In this document: positions 40,691 through 51,401 of the stretch, in pieces | Numbering within the stretch: position 1 is the stretch's first letter | How the letters are laid out: each line of letters begins with the position of its first letter | NCBI GenBank assembly: GCA_905221605.1 | Contig: CAJNDS010000557.1 | Location: 1,402,579 to 1,466,578, forward strand | DNA: 64,000 nucleotides | Direction of reading: 5' to 3' | Origin: Symbiodinium natans | Taxonomy: Eukaryota > Sar > Dinophyceae > Suessiales > Symbiodiniaceae | Made by a program: the position numbers and the translations under genes | The notes under the pieces: generated by a model | Database searches by the model: none | What the model saw: the letters and a program-made list of their open reading frames with translations, nothing else | Told to the model about the DNA's origin: nothing

Positions 40691-40721
40691 TTGCCTCCAG
40701 CATTTTCCGGTCGCTGGAGAG
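40691..40721 (+). CDS. Exon-like micro-island (VASSIFRSLE)
   Basis: Acceptor CCCTGCAG, frame VASSIFRSLE, donor GAGAG|GTGGGC (GT). Only 31 bases; support is mainly the flanks. Confidence 0.35.
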
Positions 40722-40826
40722 GTGGGCTTCGAGGTGTAGGGTTTTCGGGTTTAGTGTTTAGGGTTTATGGTTTAGGATATAGGATTTAGGGTTTAGGGCG
40801 TGGCCACATACAGTGTGTGTGTGTGT

Positions 40827-41250
40827 GCACCCTGATTCTAAGCTAAGGGTTTTTAGAAAGTCTTTGAGGCTTGGCCGATATTTCGTATACAAGCAGGGGG
40901 GCACGGGCTCCAGTGACTAGCCTTGCCCAACGAAGCCAAGTCACTGGAGTGGATGCAGTGGCTGATCACCACTGTGTACCTGCAATCGAAAGGCCATCCC
41001 AAAGTACCCTTAAAGTCGTTTGCTGCCACAGTGGCCTGCAGATGGATGGATGTCGGATGCGTTTTCATGTGATATGCAGTGAAGCAGATGGATAAGAACT
41101 TGAGCTGTCTGCGCATGATGTCAGGTTCGTTATGTTTTAGGCCACAATTACATGCACTAGTACTACTACTACTACTTCATTCTCGTCACCATGCATGAGA
41201 TCTTCGGACAGGGAAGCCAATGAGAGTTTACTATCTTATCTCCGTGTGTG
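40827..41250. repeat. Direct duplication, copy 1
   Basis: About 424 bases nearly identical to 41779-42210 (offset 952). Both copies start after a (TG)n run at GCACCCTGATTC and end at CTCCGTG before another TG-type run. The copies differ by a few substitutions and by the length of a (TAC)n tract. Each copy is open on the minus strand for 80-odd codons with the same text, but no domain is recognised. Confidence 0.9.
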
Positions 41251-41778
41251 GCCTTGTTGCCAATCGCAGTTATCCCGCGAGGGAGCTGTACGGGTCGTTG
41301 TGCGACTCATCATGGTACCATGGAGGCCCAATAACCTAGCAGGTTGGGTCGAGAGGCCTAGTGCCACGCATGGAGCCCACTAGACCGCTTTCGAGCGATG
41401 AGTAACTTTTAGGTGGATGGGCAACAGAGGGCTAGTCCCAAGAGCAAAAATGGTGGGTCTTAGCACCCGTGTGGCCCGAGGTGGGGCCTAATGGAGGTCC
41501 TCCGGACCGCAATAGAGGCCTTAGCGCCAATGGAGTTTTTGGATGGATTGGTGATGCTCGGCTCCTTCAGCCTTTTCTTTTCCTTTAGTTGCTAGGATCT
41601 GTGTGATGCCATGTCTTGTTCGGTCATGCAGGGTTTCTGCTTCTCCAGCAAGGAAGGTTAGAGTCGGCATCATGTCTCGCAGGCTCTCTGTCGGATGACG
41701 TTCCAGGACTCGGCCTGACGAGCCGAAATAGACCGCATGCTTGGTTATCCCCTCTGACGGAGGGGCGTGTGTGTGTGT
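41251..41778. other. Unique spacer between duplicated copies
   Basis: About 530 bases without telomeric motif. A minus-strand frame (41521-41856) and short plus frames are open but unsupported. It ends in a (TG)n run that begins copy 2. Confidence 0.5.
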
Positions 41779-42210
41779 GCACCCTGATTCTAAGCTAAGG
41801 GTTTTTTGAAAGTCTTTGAGGCTTGGCCGATATTTCGTATAGAAGCAGGGGGGCAAGGGCTCCAGTGACTAGCCTTGCCCAGCGAAGCCAAGTCACTGGA
41901 GTGGATGCAGTGGCTGATCACCACTGTGTACCTGCAATCGAAAGGCCATCCCAAAGTACCCTTAAAGTCGTTTGCTGCCACAGTGGCCTGCAGATGGATG
42001 GATGTCGGATGCGTTTTCATGTGATATGCAGTGAAGCAGATGGATAGGAACTTGAGCTGTCTGCGCATGATGTCAGGTTCGTTATGTTTTAGGCCACAAT
42101 TACATGCACTAGTACTACTACTACTACTACTACTACTTCATTCTCGTCACCATGCATGAGATCTTCGGACAGGGAAGCCAATGAGAGTTTACTCTCTTAT
42201 CTCCGTGCGT
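41779..42210. repeat. Direct duplication, copy 2
   Basis: See copy 1 at 40827-41250. This copy has a longer (TAC)n tract and a longer terminal TG-type run. Confidence 0.9.
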
Positions 42211-42757
42211 GTGTATGTGTGTGTGTGTTTGGAGAGTGGGGAGGGGGGGGAACTTACGCTGCAGATGGCAGAGTTGCGGAAAGCATACGGCTCATGGAGT
42301 CGATGTCAGTAGGGAAGCTCCATGTTGAGGTTGTCTTAAGGGCTTACAAGCTTTAGAAGCCCGAAGCCCTTTAAGGCCTTAACCTTAACCCCTAAACCCT
42401 ACGAGGGCTTCTAGAGAGTTTCGGTAGGTTTTCGGGATGAACCCTGAGAACCCGTAAGCCCGAAACCACTCGTCAGGATTGTTCTCGGACATCGTAGGGT
42501 TTAGGGTTTAGGGTTTAGGGTTTAGGGTTTAGGGTTTAGGGTTTAGGGTTTAGGGTTTAGGGTTTCCGAAAGTAGGGGTCCCCCTTTTGGGGGATTCCGA
42601 GAATAGGGGTTATGGCAATGTTTATTATCAGAGACCGGAGAAGACCACCGTTTCGCAGCTTGGGGGAGGTCAAAGCTTCGGTTTTAACCCTAAACTTTTA
42701 GAGAGCCACTAGGCAACCCTAAACCCTAAACCCAAAAACCCCCCAATGCACCTTGAG
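42211..42757. repeat. Telomere-like repeats
   Basis: Perfect TTTAGGG array 42496-42566. The CCCTAAA motif is sparse (42714-42732). No gene. Confidence 0.55.
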
Positions 42758-42827
42758 TTCATGAAGTTCTACATTGAGAGGGCGGATCCCTCTTGGGTCG
42801 CTCCTGCGGAATGTGCCAGTAGTTCAG
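42758..42827 (+). CDS. Exon-like island (FMKFYIERADPSWVAPAECA)
   Basis: After GCACCTTGAG the frame reads FMKFYIERADPSWVAPAECA-SSS, with donor TTCAG|GTCCAA (GT). It is 70 bases with aromatic-rich, protein-like text. CCCTAAA units precede it. Confidence 0.5.
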
Positions 42828-43378
42828 GTCCAAAAAGGGCCCATGATGTAGGGCAACCTCCTCCGACATGAACGCATCTGTTCCAAAGCCCCAAACCCAA
42901 ACCCCAAACCCCAAACCCCAAACCCCAAACCCCAAACCCTAAACCCCAAACCCTAAACCCTAAACCCTAAACCCTAAACCCTACACTAGTTAAGTGTTAA
43001 TTAAAGTCCCGGCAAGAGCGCCGAGGCCCAGTTGCGAAAGGAGACGTCTCCCCCAGTGATGCATTTGCTGTGGACATTCAAGATCACACCGGGCCTATGA
43101 ACTCTATGGTTTGGGTATTTCAGGTTTATAAGGTGTATGCGGCTTGGTGTTTAGGGTTTCAGACCTCAACAAACCAAGTCCTGCAATCAAGCCTCGTAGA
43201 ATCGAACCCCCCAACCCTGAACTCTACCCTAAGGCCTGAACCCTAAACCCTAAGCCTTAAGCCCTAAACCCTATACCCTAAACCCTAAACCCTAAACCCT
43301 GAACCCTGAACCCTAAACCCTAAACCCTAAACCCCACTTGCTTTAGGACTTTCGAAACCTCTGAGAGTCTGCGTCCAG
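42828..43378. repeat. Presumed intron, CCCCAAA and CCCTAAA arrays
   Basis: CCCCAAA units then CCCTAAA units at 42885-42985, further CCCTAAA units 43235-43335. No gene. Confidence 0.5.
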
Positions 43379-43425
43379 GCTCGGCTGCTACGCCCAACTC
43401 TCTCCTGAGGAGGTCCGGGACTCAG
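43379..43425 (+). CDS. Exon-like island (LGCYAQLSPEEVRDS)
   Basis: Acceptor GCGTCCAG, frame LGCYAQLSPEEVRDS, donor CTCAG|GTAGAG (canonical GT). CCCTAAA before, TTTAGGG after. Confidence 0.5.
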
Positions 43426-44014
43426 GTAGAGTTTAGGGTTTAGGGTTTAGGGTTTAGGGTGTAGGGTGTAGGGTTTAGGGTTTAGGGTTTAGGGTTTAGG
43501 GTTTAGTTTAGGGTTTAGGGTTAGGGTTTAGGGTCCGGGACTTAGGTAGGTTTAGGGTTTAGGGTGTAGGGTTTAGGGTTTAGGGTTTTAGGTTTAGGGT
43601 TTGGGTTTTGGGTTTTGGGTTTATAAAGGGTTTAGGGTTTCGGGTTTACCTGAACCCTCTCAACCTACAGTTTGATTAATGGGTTAGACCTACTAGTTGA
43701 GGGTAGTACTGAACTGTAAGTCTGTAAGGAAAAAGAGTCCTAGGTAGGGCTTGGTTTACGGCTGAGGCTTCTAATAAGAAATCTGCCTTTTCAGCCAGGG
43801 TTTCGAAATTTCTTAAAACCCCAAATGGAAATAAGAAAGTTAGGTTTGAACCAGACCCTGAAATATATTTCTTATTCGAGGGTTGATTAGAGGTGAGTAT
43901 AGGGACAGAGTTGGGGAACATGTAACTCACCAGTGTAGAGCTTTTCGGTGTGCTCTAAGCTCTAAACCCTAAACCCTAAACCCTACACCCTAAACCCTAA
44001 ACCCTAAACGCGGG
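43426..44014. repeat. Telomere-like repeats
   Basis: TTTAGGG units with GTGTAGGG variants 43430-43650, a unique stretch open on the minus strand 43676-43930 (unsupported), CCCTAAA units 43963-44010. Confidence 0.55.
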
Positions 44015-44737
44015 CAAGAGGCCCGGCACAAAAAGTCACCTTTTTTGGGCCTTTCCGGCCTGAAACACCTCAAAAAAGGTGACTTTTTGTGCCGAGCCTC
44101 TTCCCCTAAGCCCTAAGCCCTGAGCCCTGAGCCCTGAGCCCTTAAAGGCTTCCCCGCAAGAGCCCGGCATCCCCGCAAGAGCCGGCACAAAAAGTCACCT
44201 CTTTTGGGCCTTTCCGGCCCCAAGCACCTCAAAAAAGGTGACTTTTTGTGCCGGGCCTCTTCCCCGCAAGAGCCCGGCACAAAAAGTCACCTTTTTTGGG
44301 CCTTTCCGGCCTGAAACACCTCAAAAAAGGTGACTTTTTGTGCCGGGCCTCTTCCCCGCATGAGCCCGGCACAAAAAGTCACCTTCCGGCCTCAAACCTC
44401 AAAAAAGGTGACTTTTTGTGCCGGGCCTCTTCCCCACAAGAGCCCGGCACAAAAAGTCAGGCCTCTTCCCCGCAAGAGCCCGGCACAAAAAGTCACCTTT
44501 TTTGGGCCGATCCGGCCTGAAACGTGACTTTTTGTGCCGGGCCTCTTCCCCGCAAGAGCCCGGCACAAAAAGTCACCTTTTTTGGGCCTTTCCGGCCTGA
44601 AACACCTCATAAAAGGTGACTTTTTGTGCCGGGCCTCTTCCCCGCAAGAGCCCGGCACAAAAAGTCACCTTTTTTGGGCCTTTCCGGCCCCAAGCACCTC
44701 AAAAAAGGTGACTTTTTGTGCCGGGCCTCTTCCCAGA
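44015..44737. repeat. 92-bp tandem array, each unit a hairpin
   Basis: About eight units, most 92 bases long (for example starts near 44273, 44365, 44559, 44651), some truncated. Each unit holds GGCACAAAAAGTCACC and its reverse complement GGTGACTTTTTGTGCC around a spacer containing GGGCCTTTCCGGCC. The linker is CTCTTCCCCGCAAGAG. Not a CRISPR: the spacers are also repeated. Confidence 0.9.
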
Positions 44738-45252
44738 GGCTTTAGGTTGAGACTACGGGGCTGAAGGGATTAGAGGGTTTGAGGCTTGCAGTTTCTTGGG
44801 TTCTTGGTAAATATGACAGAGAACGTTACTTAATGCTTCCTCGGCGGAATTTTTTGGGGCGAGCCCGCGAGGCCCTGGATTTTAAAACGTGTGGCCGGTC
44901 CAGGTCCAGATTTCTTAATTAATAAAATCTCTTAACACACTCCTGGGCCGTAGGGCATCTGTGTTTTGAAGTGTTATACCCCATATTGCAAAGCCCCATC
45001 CTAGATACGCAAGCTGCAAACTCTGAGGCCCCAAGATTCCCCAAAGGGAGCCTGCAGTATAGAAGCATCGCGTGACGCAGAACAAACTGGCGAAAGAGCG
45101 GCTAGCCCAAGGGTTGTAGCGTGTTAGAGGAGTTGAAGGTGTAGGGTTTGTAGGCTTACCTTAGGCTTACCCTAAACCCTAAACCTAAACCCTAAACCTT
45201 AAACTCTAACCCTAAACCCTATAAACCCTAAAGAGTTTGCTTCCACGTGCAG
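44738..45252. repeat. Unique DNA then CCCTAAA units
   Basis: Mostly unique to 45160; CCCTAAA-type units 45170-45230 before CACGTGCAG. No gene. Confidence 0.5.
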
Positions 45253-45315
45253 GTGGACCCTATCCTGGCTTTCTGCGCAAAGACCGCGGAAGTGCTGGAA
45301 GGCTGCTGCTGCAGG
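45253..45315 (+). CDS. Exon-like island (VDPILAFCAKTAEVLEGCCC)
   Basis: Acceptor TTCCACGTGCAG, frame VDPILAFCAKTAEVLEGCCC. The exon can end at CAGG|GTTTAG, where the first telomeric unit supplies the GT donor. It is one of the better-looking islands. Confidence 0.55.
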
Positions 45316-45845
45316 GTTTAGGGTTTAGGGTTTATGGTCCAGAAATTTATATTGTTTGCGTTGTCAATGCTTCTCTTGTATTCCCAGGAGCTAGCTGATC
45401 GCTGAACCTTCAGAAGGTCCCTAAACCCCTAAGTGCGACGGACTGTATGGGGGGTAAGACTCAACATTCCACCTTTTGGATAGACGTGGGGTTGGAGAAT
45501 GAAAAGCCGCCAATAGCGATGCTAGAAGCAGAATCAGCCGTTTAAACCCGTAAGCATAGAGCCCATTCTTGCGGGTGGTTGGGGGGTTGGGGGAACGAGA
45601 TATTCTTGTTGTTTCTCTGGCAGCTTAGCTCATTGGGGGTTGAGGCTTGGTGAACGTCGGTGCTACCGAACAGCTGAGCGCGAACGCTTTGAAGCTCCCA
45701 AAGCCCCAAACCCCAGGCCCTCCGAACACAACACCCAACACACACTAAAAGTCATGGCCCCGAATAACAAAGTCTCGACACTAGATACCTCTGAACCCTA
45801 AACCCTACAAATTCGAATCAGGCCTCGACCCATTAAACGCAAGAG

Positions 45846-45929
45846 GTCTCGTGGTGGACACGGAGTCGCAACGATTCGGAGCTTTGACCATGGCGCGATC
45901 GCTGCAGGCTAATCTGCGGGGGGTCAACG
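45846..45929 (+). CDS. Exon-like island (LVVDTESQRFGALTMARSLQ)
   Basis: After CGCAAGAG the frame reads LVVDTESQRFGALTMARSLQ-ANLRGVN, with GC donor (AACG|GCAAGT). CCCTAAA before, TTTAGGG after. Family unknown. Confidence 0.5.
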
Positions 45930-46121
45930 GCAAGTTTAGGGTTCAGGGTTTAGGGTTTAGGGTTTAGCGTTGGGGATTTTGGGTTTAGGGCTTGCGAATT
46001 GCGGCTTCGGATCCCGGACCCTGAAACTCCAAAACCCCCCCAAACCCACTAGAACCCCCGAAAGCCCCCCCCCCCCCCGCCCCCCCCACAACCTTCAGGG
46101 CTTGGGGTTCAGGGTTTACCC

Positions 46122-46153
<32 letters not shown>

Positions 46154-46787
46154 AAAAAACAACCCCAAACGCCAGCGAACCCGGAGCCAGGAACCCTGGT
46201 GGTAGGGGCTTGCAATGGTTGGGTGTGGTTTTTCGTTCTCGCTCTGGGTGTGGCATGTCTTGAGATGTACCAACAGCCCTTACTAGAGATGACAGTGCCC
46301 CCTATTATAATCGCATCAAGGACTGTTAGTATAAGGGGGAACATCCCGACAAGGTTTAGGGTTTGTCTATTCTTTTGATGTTGTTTTTGTTTTTTTTTTT
46401 GTTTTTTTTTGTTAAGGGGGGTTGTTGGGATTAGGGTAGCATTGGCAGGATCAAGGCTTCCCGGTTCTCAGACGCGTCGCCATAGTGTGTGTGTGTGTAA
46501 CTTAGAAGCACTCCTGTACCAACGACCCTGTAGACACCTCAAAAGGACGGCAACGAGCCGGTAGTTAGATTTGTTCTTAGGAATTTCGGTTTTTAGGATT
46601 TTCGGGATGCTTTACACAACTATGAACCCTTATACGCCCTAAATCCGAAATCCTGTAGGGCTTAAAGGGACAGAACCTTGTAATCCCGAAGCCCGACAAG
46701 TCCTAAACCTGATAATCAACCGGAACCTTAAACCCCTAAACCCTAAACCAGCCCTAGAAGTTATAGGCAAGCCTCAGCCCGCTTAAG
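45930..46787. repeat. Repeat stretch with C-run/A-run and foldback family A copy
   Basis: TTTAGGG 45935-45970. C runs at 46066-46087 and a C run followed by an A run at 46122-46159. A family A foldback relative at 46269-46348. CCCTAAA near 46735-46750. No gene. Confidence 0.5.
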
Positions 46788-46853
46788 GTGGCTGCAGAAC
46801 ATGCGCCGATGCCGTGGGAGTGGCGAGCCTCGGCGGCCATGGTCGCTCCGCGG
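46788..46853 (+). CDS. Exon-like island (VAAEHAPMPWEWRASAAMVA)
   Basis: After CGCTTAAG the frame reads VAAEHAPMPWEWRASAAMVA-PR. CCCTAAA motif before, TTTCGGGTTTAGGG directly after. Confidence 0.4.
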
Positions 46854-47481
46854 TTTCGGGTTTCGGGTTTAGGGTTTAGGGTTTAGGGTCTAGGGTTTAG
46901 GGTTTAGGGTCTAGGGTCTAGGGGTGTATGGGGCGCAAAAGGTTTTTGGGGATCTGCCGGGTCTGTAGGGCTTGTAGGGCGCATAGGGCTGATAGGGCTT
47001 CGCGGGTCTAGAGATGGGGGTTTAGGATTAGGGTCTAGGGTTTAGGGTTTTTAGGGGTTTTCTGGGCTTATAGGGCTTATAGGGTCATAGGGCTTATAGA
47101 GTCTACAGAGTTCACTGGGCCTTGGGTGGGGGGACTATAGGGCCTATCTCTGGGGCTCAGTGAGGTCTTGCTTATAGTCTCATAGGGCTAATAGGTATCC
47201 AAACCCTGAAACCAAGCCGAATTATGAGCTCCCACGCCCCTAACAGGGAACACCCCACAGGCCCCAGCCTCCAGGCACAATCACCATTATAGAGTTTCGG
47301 AGGGATTAGGGTGTTAGAAGGTTTAGGGTTTAGGGCGTTATAGGATTTAGGATGGAGGGTTTAGGGTTTAGTGCGTCACAGGGTTTAGCCGGTTCAGCGT
47401 GCTAGGGTTATATATCCCTCAACCCTAACCCTCAACCCTGAACCCTGTGTTCCTGGGTTGGACTGGGTATGTCATCTGCAG
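46854..47481. repeat. G-strand degenerate repeats
   Basis: GGTTTAGG, GGCTTATAG and GGGTCTAG variants to 47140, more TTTAGGG-type motifs 47310-47390, CCCTCAACCCTGAA near 47420-47445. No gene. Confidence 0.5.
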
Positions 47482-47588
47482 CTGCCCAAGCTCCAACAAC
47501 CGAGCACGATGGCACACTCATGGCCCCGCCAAAGCAGGAGTGCCATGTCAAGTCTTCACCTAGAGCTCTTGAACATTCCTTAGTATAG
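47482..47588 (+). CDS. Exon-like island (AQAPTTEHDGTLMAPPKQEC)
   Basis: Acceptor GTCATCTGCAG, frame AQAPTTEHDGTLMAPPKQEC, and open to TAG at 47586-47588. It could be upstream exon material of the gene at 47696, but no phase-compatible donor is certain. Confidence 0.35.
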
Positions 47589-47695
47589 GGGTTATAGGTA
47601 GTATAGGACAGATATGCTCTCGATTTTTAGGGTTCATTTGGCCCTCAAGTCTGCAGGTTCCTACTTATATCGTTGTAGACATTCCTTGGGAGCCA

Positions 47696-48493
47696 TTGCA
47701 CCAGGCGCCGGCGTCAGCCAGCTCTTCAATATTCTTCAATGCCCCATGCCAGGTTCAAAGGAGGTGGATTCAGTCTGCCAGGGGGGGGGGGGGGGAAGCA
47801 CACATTACTTCTGCAGCTGGTAGTGCACCCAACAGTCCGAATACGGGACTGAGGGACACGGGTGTAACGGGACCCAATGTGCGCGAGCGTACGCCAGCCG
47901 TGAATTTCGAGGATGGGTCAGTCAGCAGCAGCAGCACGGCTGAGGGATCCTCGCTGTCTGCTTCCGTGTGGTCCGTGGTACATCGAGATCTGGCCTCCGA
48001 GGAGGCTGTTCAGACAGCAATCCGCCAGGAATGGATGAACGGTCTCTTGTTGGAGCTGGCCATGCGTCTTACAGACCCACAAGCGGCCGAAGCCGTCGCT
48101 GCAATAATGGGGCTGGAGGACAAAACATTTACCGACTCCTTTTCGCACCCGGCCAGCATGTTTTTCCAGTACATTCCCAGCAGCATCGAGGTTTGCGTTG
48201 GGCAGCTGATTGAGTTGTGGCCTGATAGGGAGGCCTCTCACCTCCACGGTTGCCATTTCATCGCCACTCCGCAGCTTCCACCCGGAATAATGCTGGACGA
48301 GAAGTCAGGCTTAGTTTTGGGCAGGGCCCGTGAGCCCACCCCCCCAGGACAAGTCAGCCACTTTATTGTCGCTTGCAACCCAACGCGATGCCCAACGACA
48401 GTACGACTTGCATTGGTCAAGCTCAGGGTCAACTGCGCTGACAATGAAGCTTGCTGCAGCATGCCGCCGTTCTATGGTGCAGGGTGTGACTGA
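47696..48493 (+). CDS. Protein with putative-Ig (He_PIG-like) domain, 3' portion
   Basis: A 265-codon frame with a clear stop (TGA 48491-48493) but no ATG until deep inside, so it is probably the 3' exon of a larger gene. Residues about 185-255 read LPPGIMLDEKSGLVLGRARE then VSHFIVACNP, matching the 'LPpGL.ld..tG.i.G.P......f.v.a.N' signature of He_PIG/putative Ig domains, often extracellular. The middle (LLLELAMRLTDPQAAEAVAA) is helical. A G tract of about 14 bases (47781-47794) lies in the reading frame (polyglycine). The frame upstream of it fits another phase better, so a length error or slippage there is possible. Confidence 0.6.
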   Translation: MHQAPASASSSIFFNAPCQVQRRWIQSARGGGGEAHITSAAGSAPNSPNTGLRDTGVTGPNVRERTPAVNFEDGSVSSSSTAEGSSLSASVWSVVHRDLASEEAVQTAIRQEWMNGLLLELAMRLTDPQAAEAVAAIMGLEDKTFTDSFSHPASMFFQYIPSSIEVCVGQLIELWPDREASHLHGCHFIATPQLPPGIMLDEKSGLVLGRAREPTPPGQVSHFIVACNPTRCPTTVRLALVKLRVNCADNEACCSMPPFYGAGCD

Positions 48494-49739
48494 GTTTACT
48501 GGATGGAATGATTTCGGGATCCGGTTGACGCTCTTATTCCTGCCCATGAAGTGCGAACGGCAAGCACAACGTTTACAAGCACGGTTCTTCGAATGAGCTC
48601 GTGACACACTGCAGGCTGACCCTGACCTCAGAAGATGTATTAATAATGGGTTTAGGGTTTAGGGTTTATAAGGTTTGGGTTTAGCGGAACAGCGTTACAT
48701 CCGAGAGCATATTGTGACTCAGAACTACTCGCTCGCAACACGGCTTCGCAGATCTGTGTGGGGAAACGGAGAGCTTCACTTCCGTACACACACACACACA
48801 AATGCTAAGGGTCCTTGTGCCCATATAATACCCACACATGGCATCGAACTCGAGGGCCTGGGCATCTTGTTGTTGCTGACAATGCGTAGAATCTTACAAG
48901 GCGCTGGCGAGCCCAGACCCTGAGCCCTAAACACACAGTCGTTATCACAAGGCATCTAGCAGTCTGGCTGTCGGTTTGTGAGCAACACTCGTGCTTCGCA
49001 GGCATGTAACCATACAAATTTACTCCTGAATGTCTTGCATGAATAAGAGCCAACTCCTCACCTCGGTGGGGTCGCATCTCTGCTGATGCTGACCTTCTCG
49101 AGCCGCGAGCACAGAAAGTGCCCTGCGTGACCAAGAAAAGGCATTGCCCAGGTTTCGCAACTCTCCTCAGCCCCTGCTGGCTGGTGCCGGTGCATTTGCA
49201 AGTAGCGTACCTCCGGTGTCCAACATGAAGCGTTTCGGCTTGCTCCATGTTAGTAACACTTGCAGCAGCCCTCGCTGGCCTTATACGTAGCCGTAGACCC
49301 TCTATCATCATGAGAAAGGGTCCAGGAAGTAGGCTGGAGGTTCAAGCGCCTAAACAAAAACCCCAAATTTCCTAAACTCAAAAACCCTCAATAACCCGAG
49401 TCCCAGAGCCCTAAATTTATTTTGGTAGGCCAATTCGGTCCCTGGGTCTTGCCCCCAAGATTGCTGCCTATCCGAGGAGAGCCTATCATGGAGCGTGCTG
49501 CGCCCAATCTGCTGATATGGGGGGGTGTCCCAGAATAGGAGTACCCTTTTTTTGGGGGGTCCTAGAATAAGAAGTATATAGTATTTGCGGGTATTAGGGG
49601 TGCCCCGTTTGGAAATGGCCATAAAGAGTTCAAAACCCTAGACCCAAAGCTTGCAGAAGCAAACCCTGAAGACTTCAGGTTTGGTTCGGGCTTAGGGTTC
49701 GCGGCTTTACTTGTCTCGGGTCTCCATTTAACCGCCGGT

Positions 49740-49782
<43 letters not shown>

Positions 49783-50200
49783 AGGTTTAGCAAACCCATA
49801 TGCCAGCGTAGACCCCAAAGAGTGAGGTACCATGCCACATCAGCACACCACCCACACACACATTCAAAAGTGGCGCCTGTTTCGCATTTGGTAAACGTCC
49901 AAAATCGACGACGGTGTCGCACTTCGTGAACCCAGAAGCCAAAACGTGATGACAGATTCGAGGACAGCGAGCACAGCACGCCTGCCAGGCAAGAACTCGA
50001 TGAGCTGGCTGCGAGAAAAGTGCAAGGTCCAAGCCTGTGCACGCCGTGCGCCACTCCATCTAGCCCCTCTCACTGCTCTCACCTCGCGTTGGAACCTCCC
50101 CAGCAGTTTGGACACTCTGTGTGGGGAAGCCCAAAACCCTAAAGCCTAAACCCCAAACCCCAAACCCCAAACCCTAAACCCTAAACCCGTTTCTGTCAAG
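48494..50200. other. Mostly unique DNA, 40-G homopolymer
   Basis: Few telomeric units (48650-48668, 50150-50190). The homopolymer of about 40 G lies at 49742-49781. Frames open on the minus strand at 48805-49311 and 49864-50115 (LIEFLPGRRAVLAVLESVIT) lack supporting signals. No RNA gene recognised. Confidence 0.5.
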
Positions 50201-50280
50201 TACAAGGCATGGGCTGCTTGTCGCCTCGATATCAATGCCTGGCCTTGCCACACGGGAGAGGGGCAGCGACTGGGCTTCAG
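50201..50280 (+). CDS. Exon-like island (YKAWAACRLDINAWPCHTGE)
   Basis: Acceptor TTCTGTCAAG, frame YKAWAACRLDINAWPCHTGE-GQRLGF, GT donor possible at CAGG|GTTTGG. It is preceded by CCCTAAA and followed by a TTTAGGG array (50285-50340). Confidence 0.5.
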
Positions 50281-50779
50281 GGTTTGGGTTTAGGGTTTAG
50301 GGTTTAGGGTTTAGGGTTTAGGGTTTAGGGTTTAGGGGTTAGGGTTTGGGGTTTGGGGTTTGGGGTTTAGGGTTTAGGGTGGGCCTTGGGTTCAGAGTTC
50401 CTTCTGTAAACCCTAAGCCTAAAGCCCCAAACCCTCAAGACAATTAGGAAACCCCTGTAACAGGTTGCGGTTAGGTTTTCGGTTTTTAGGGTTTAGGGCT
50501 TAGGGTCTGGGATCCTCCACACTAAACCCTACATTTGGAGTATGGTTATGCATGTCTCTGAGACCCTTTTGCAGCCTTATCTTGAACCCTTGTACTTAGT
50601 TACAAAGCCGTGGTTTCACAAAGTGCAGATGGCACATCCGGAAGAGGGCTCATTCATGCTTACCTAGGGGGGTTCAAGTTTTGTGGGGTCGTCAACCCCC
50701 GAGGGAGCATGAAAGGGAAAAAACCCTAAACCCTAAACCCTAAACCCCAAACCCCAAACCCTAAACCCTAAACCCTTAG
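50281..50779. repeat. Presumed intron: TTTAGGG array to CCCTAAA array
   Basis: TTTAGGG 50288-50375 with TTTGGGG variants; unique centre; CCCTAAA 50722-50776 before the next acceptor. Confidence 0.55.
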
Positions 50780-50882
50780 GCGAGCTTGGCTGCGACATGC
50801 TTGGCTCCTTGCCCGTGTCTCCTCGGCCGACACGCAGGCGAGCGCTCAGCGCATCCTCAGCAGCTCCACGACCGCAGCTTAG
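50780..50882 (+). CDS. Exon-like island (RAWLRHAWLLARVSSADTQA)
   Basis: After CCCTTAG the frame reads RAWLRHAWLLARVSSADTQA-SAQRILSSSTTAA then TAG. An internal CACGCAG could be an alternative acceptor. Followed directly by TTTAGGG-type motifs. Confidence 0.45.
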
Positions 50883-51297
50883 GGTTCAGGGTTTAGGGTT
50901 TACGGCTTAGGGTTTAGGGTTTAGGGTTCAGGGTTTAGGGTTCAGGGTTCAGGGTTTAGGGCTGAGGATTTAGGGCTTAGGGCTTAAGGTTTTTTGTTTA
51001 AGATTTTTCACTTGGGTATAGGGTACAGGGTTTACAGTTCTGGGTTTAGGGTTTAGGATTTAGAATTTGCAATATCTTTGCAATCAACTTTAAAGGCGCT
51101 ATCTCCCCAAGCAACAACCAAAACCAAGCCCCCAAGCCACATATCCTTGGAACCTCAGACCTGAGCTGACGTAGGCTACCAGAATAATCCAGAATAGGGA
51201 TACGAACAGTTCCCTAAACCATAACACCTAACCCCTAAACCCTAAACCCTAAACCCTAAACCCTAAACCCTAAACCCCTGAACCCTCCGAAACGGAG
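50883..51297. repeat. Presumed intron with telomere-like repeats
   Basis: TTTAGGG variants 50885-51065 at the left, CCCTAAA units 51234-51282 at the right. No gene. Confidence 0.55.
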
Positions 51298-51401
51298 GCG
51301 CTGTGGAGCCCACCTTTTCGCTCCCTGAGAGTGCCGCTCTCAGCCTCCTTGGAGCTTTTGCCGCGGCGCACCCTGGGCAGAAGCAGGAGTTATTGGTTTA
51401 G
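51298..51401 (+). CDS. Exon-like island (VEPTFSLPESAALSLLGAFA)
   Basis: After ACGGAG the frame (two bases in) reads AVEPTFSLPESAALSLLGAF-AAAHPGQKQELLV then TAG. A GA donor is possible at AGCAG|GAG (end 51386). CCCTAAA before, TTTAGGG/TTTGGGG after. A very protein-like segment. Confidence 0.5.

Noticed and set aside
40853-42068. Paired 87/92-codon minus-strand frames as duplicated genes
   Set aside because: The identical text simply follows from the DNA duplication. No domain, splice signal or codon evidence.
44015-44737. CRISPR-like array
   Set aside because: Units are tandem copies in which the would-be spacers are repeated as well, and each unit is an internal hairpin. No cas genes; the context is eukaryotic.
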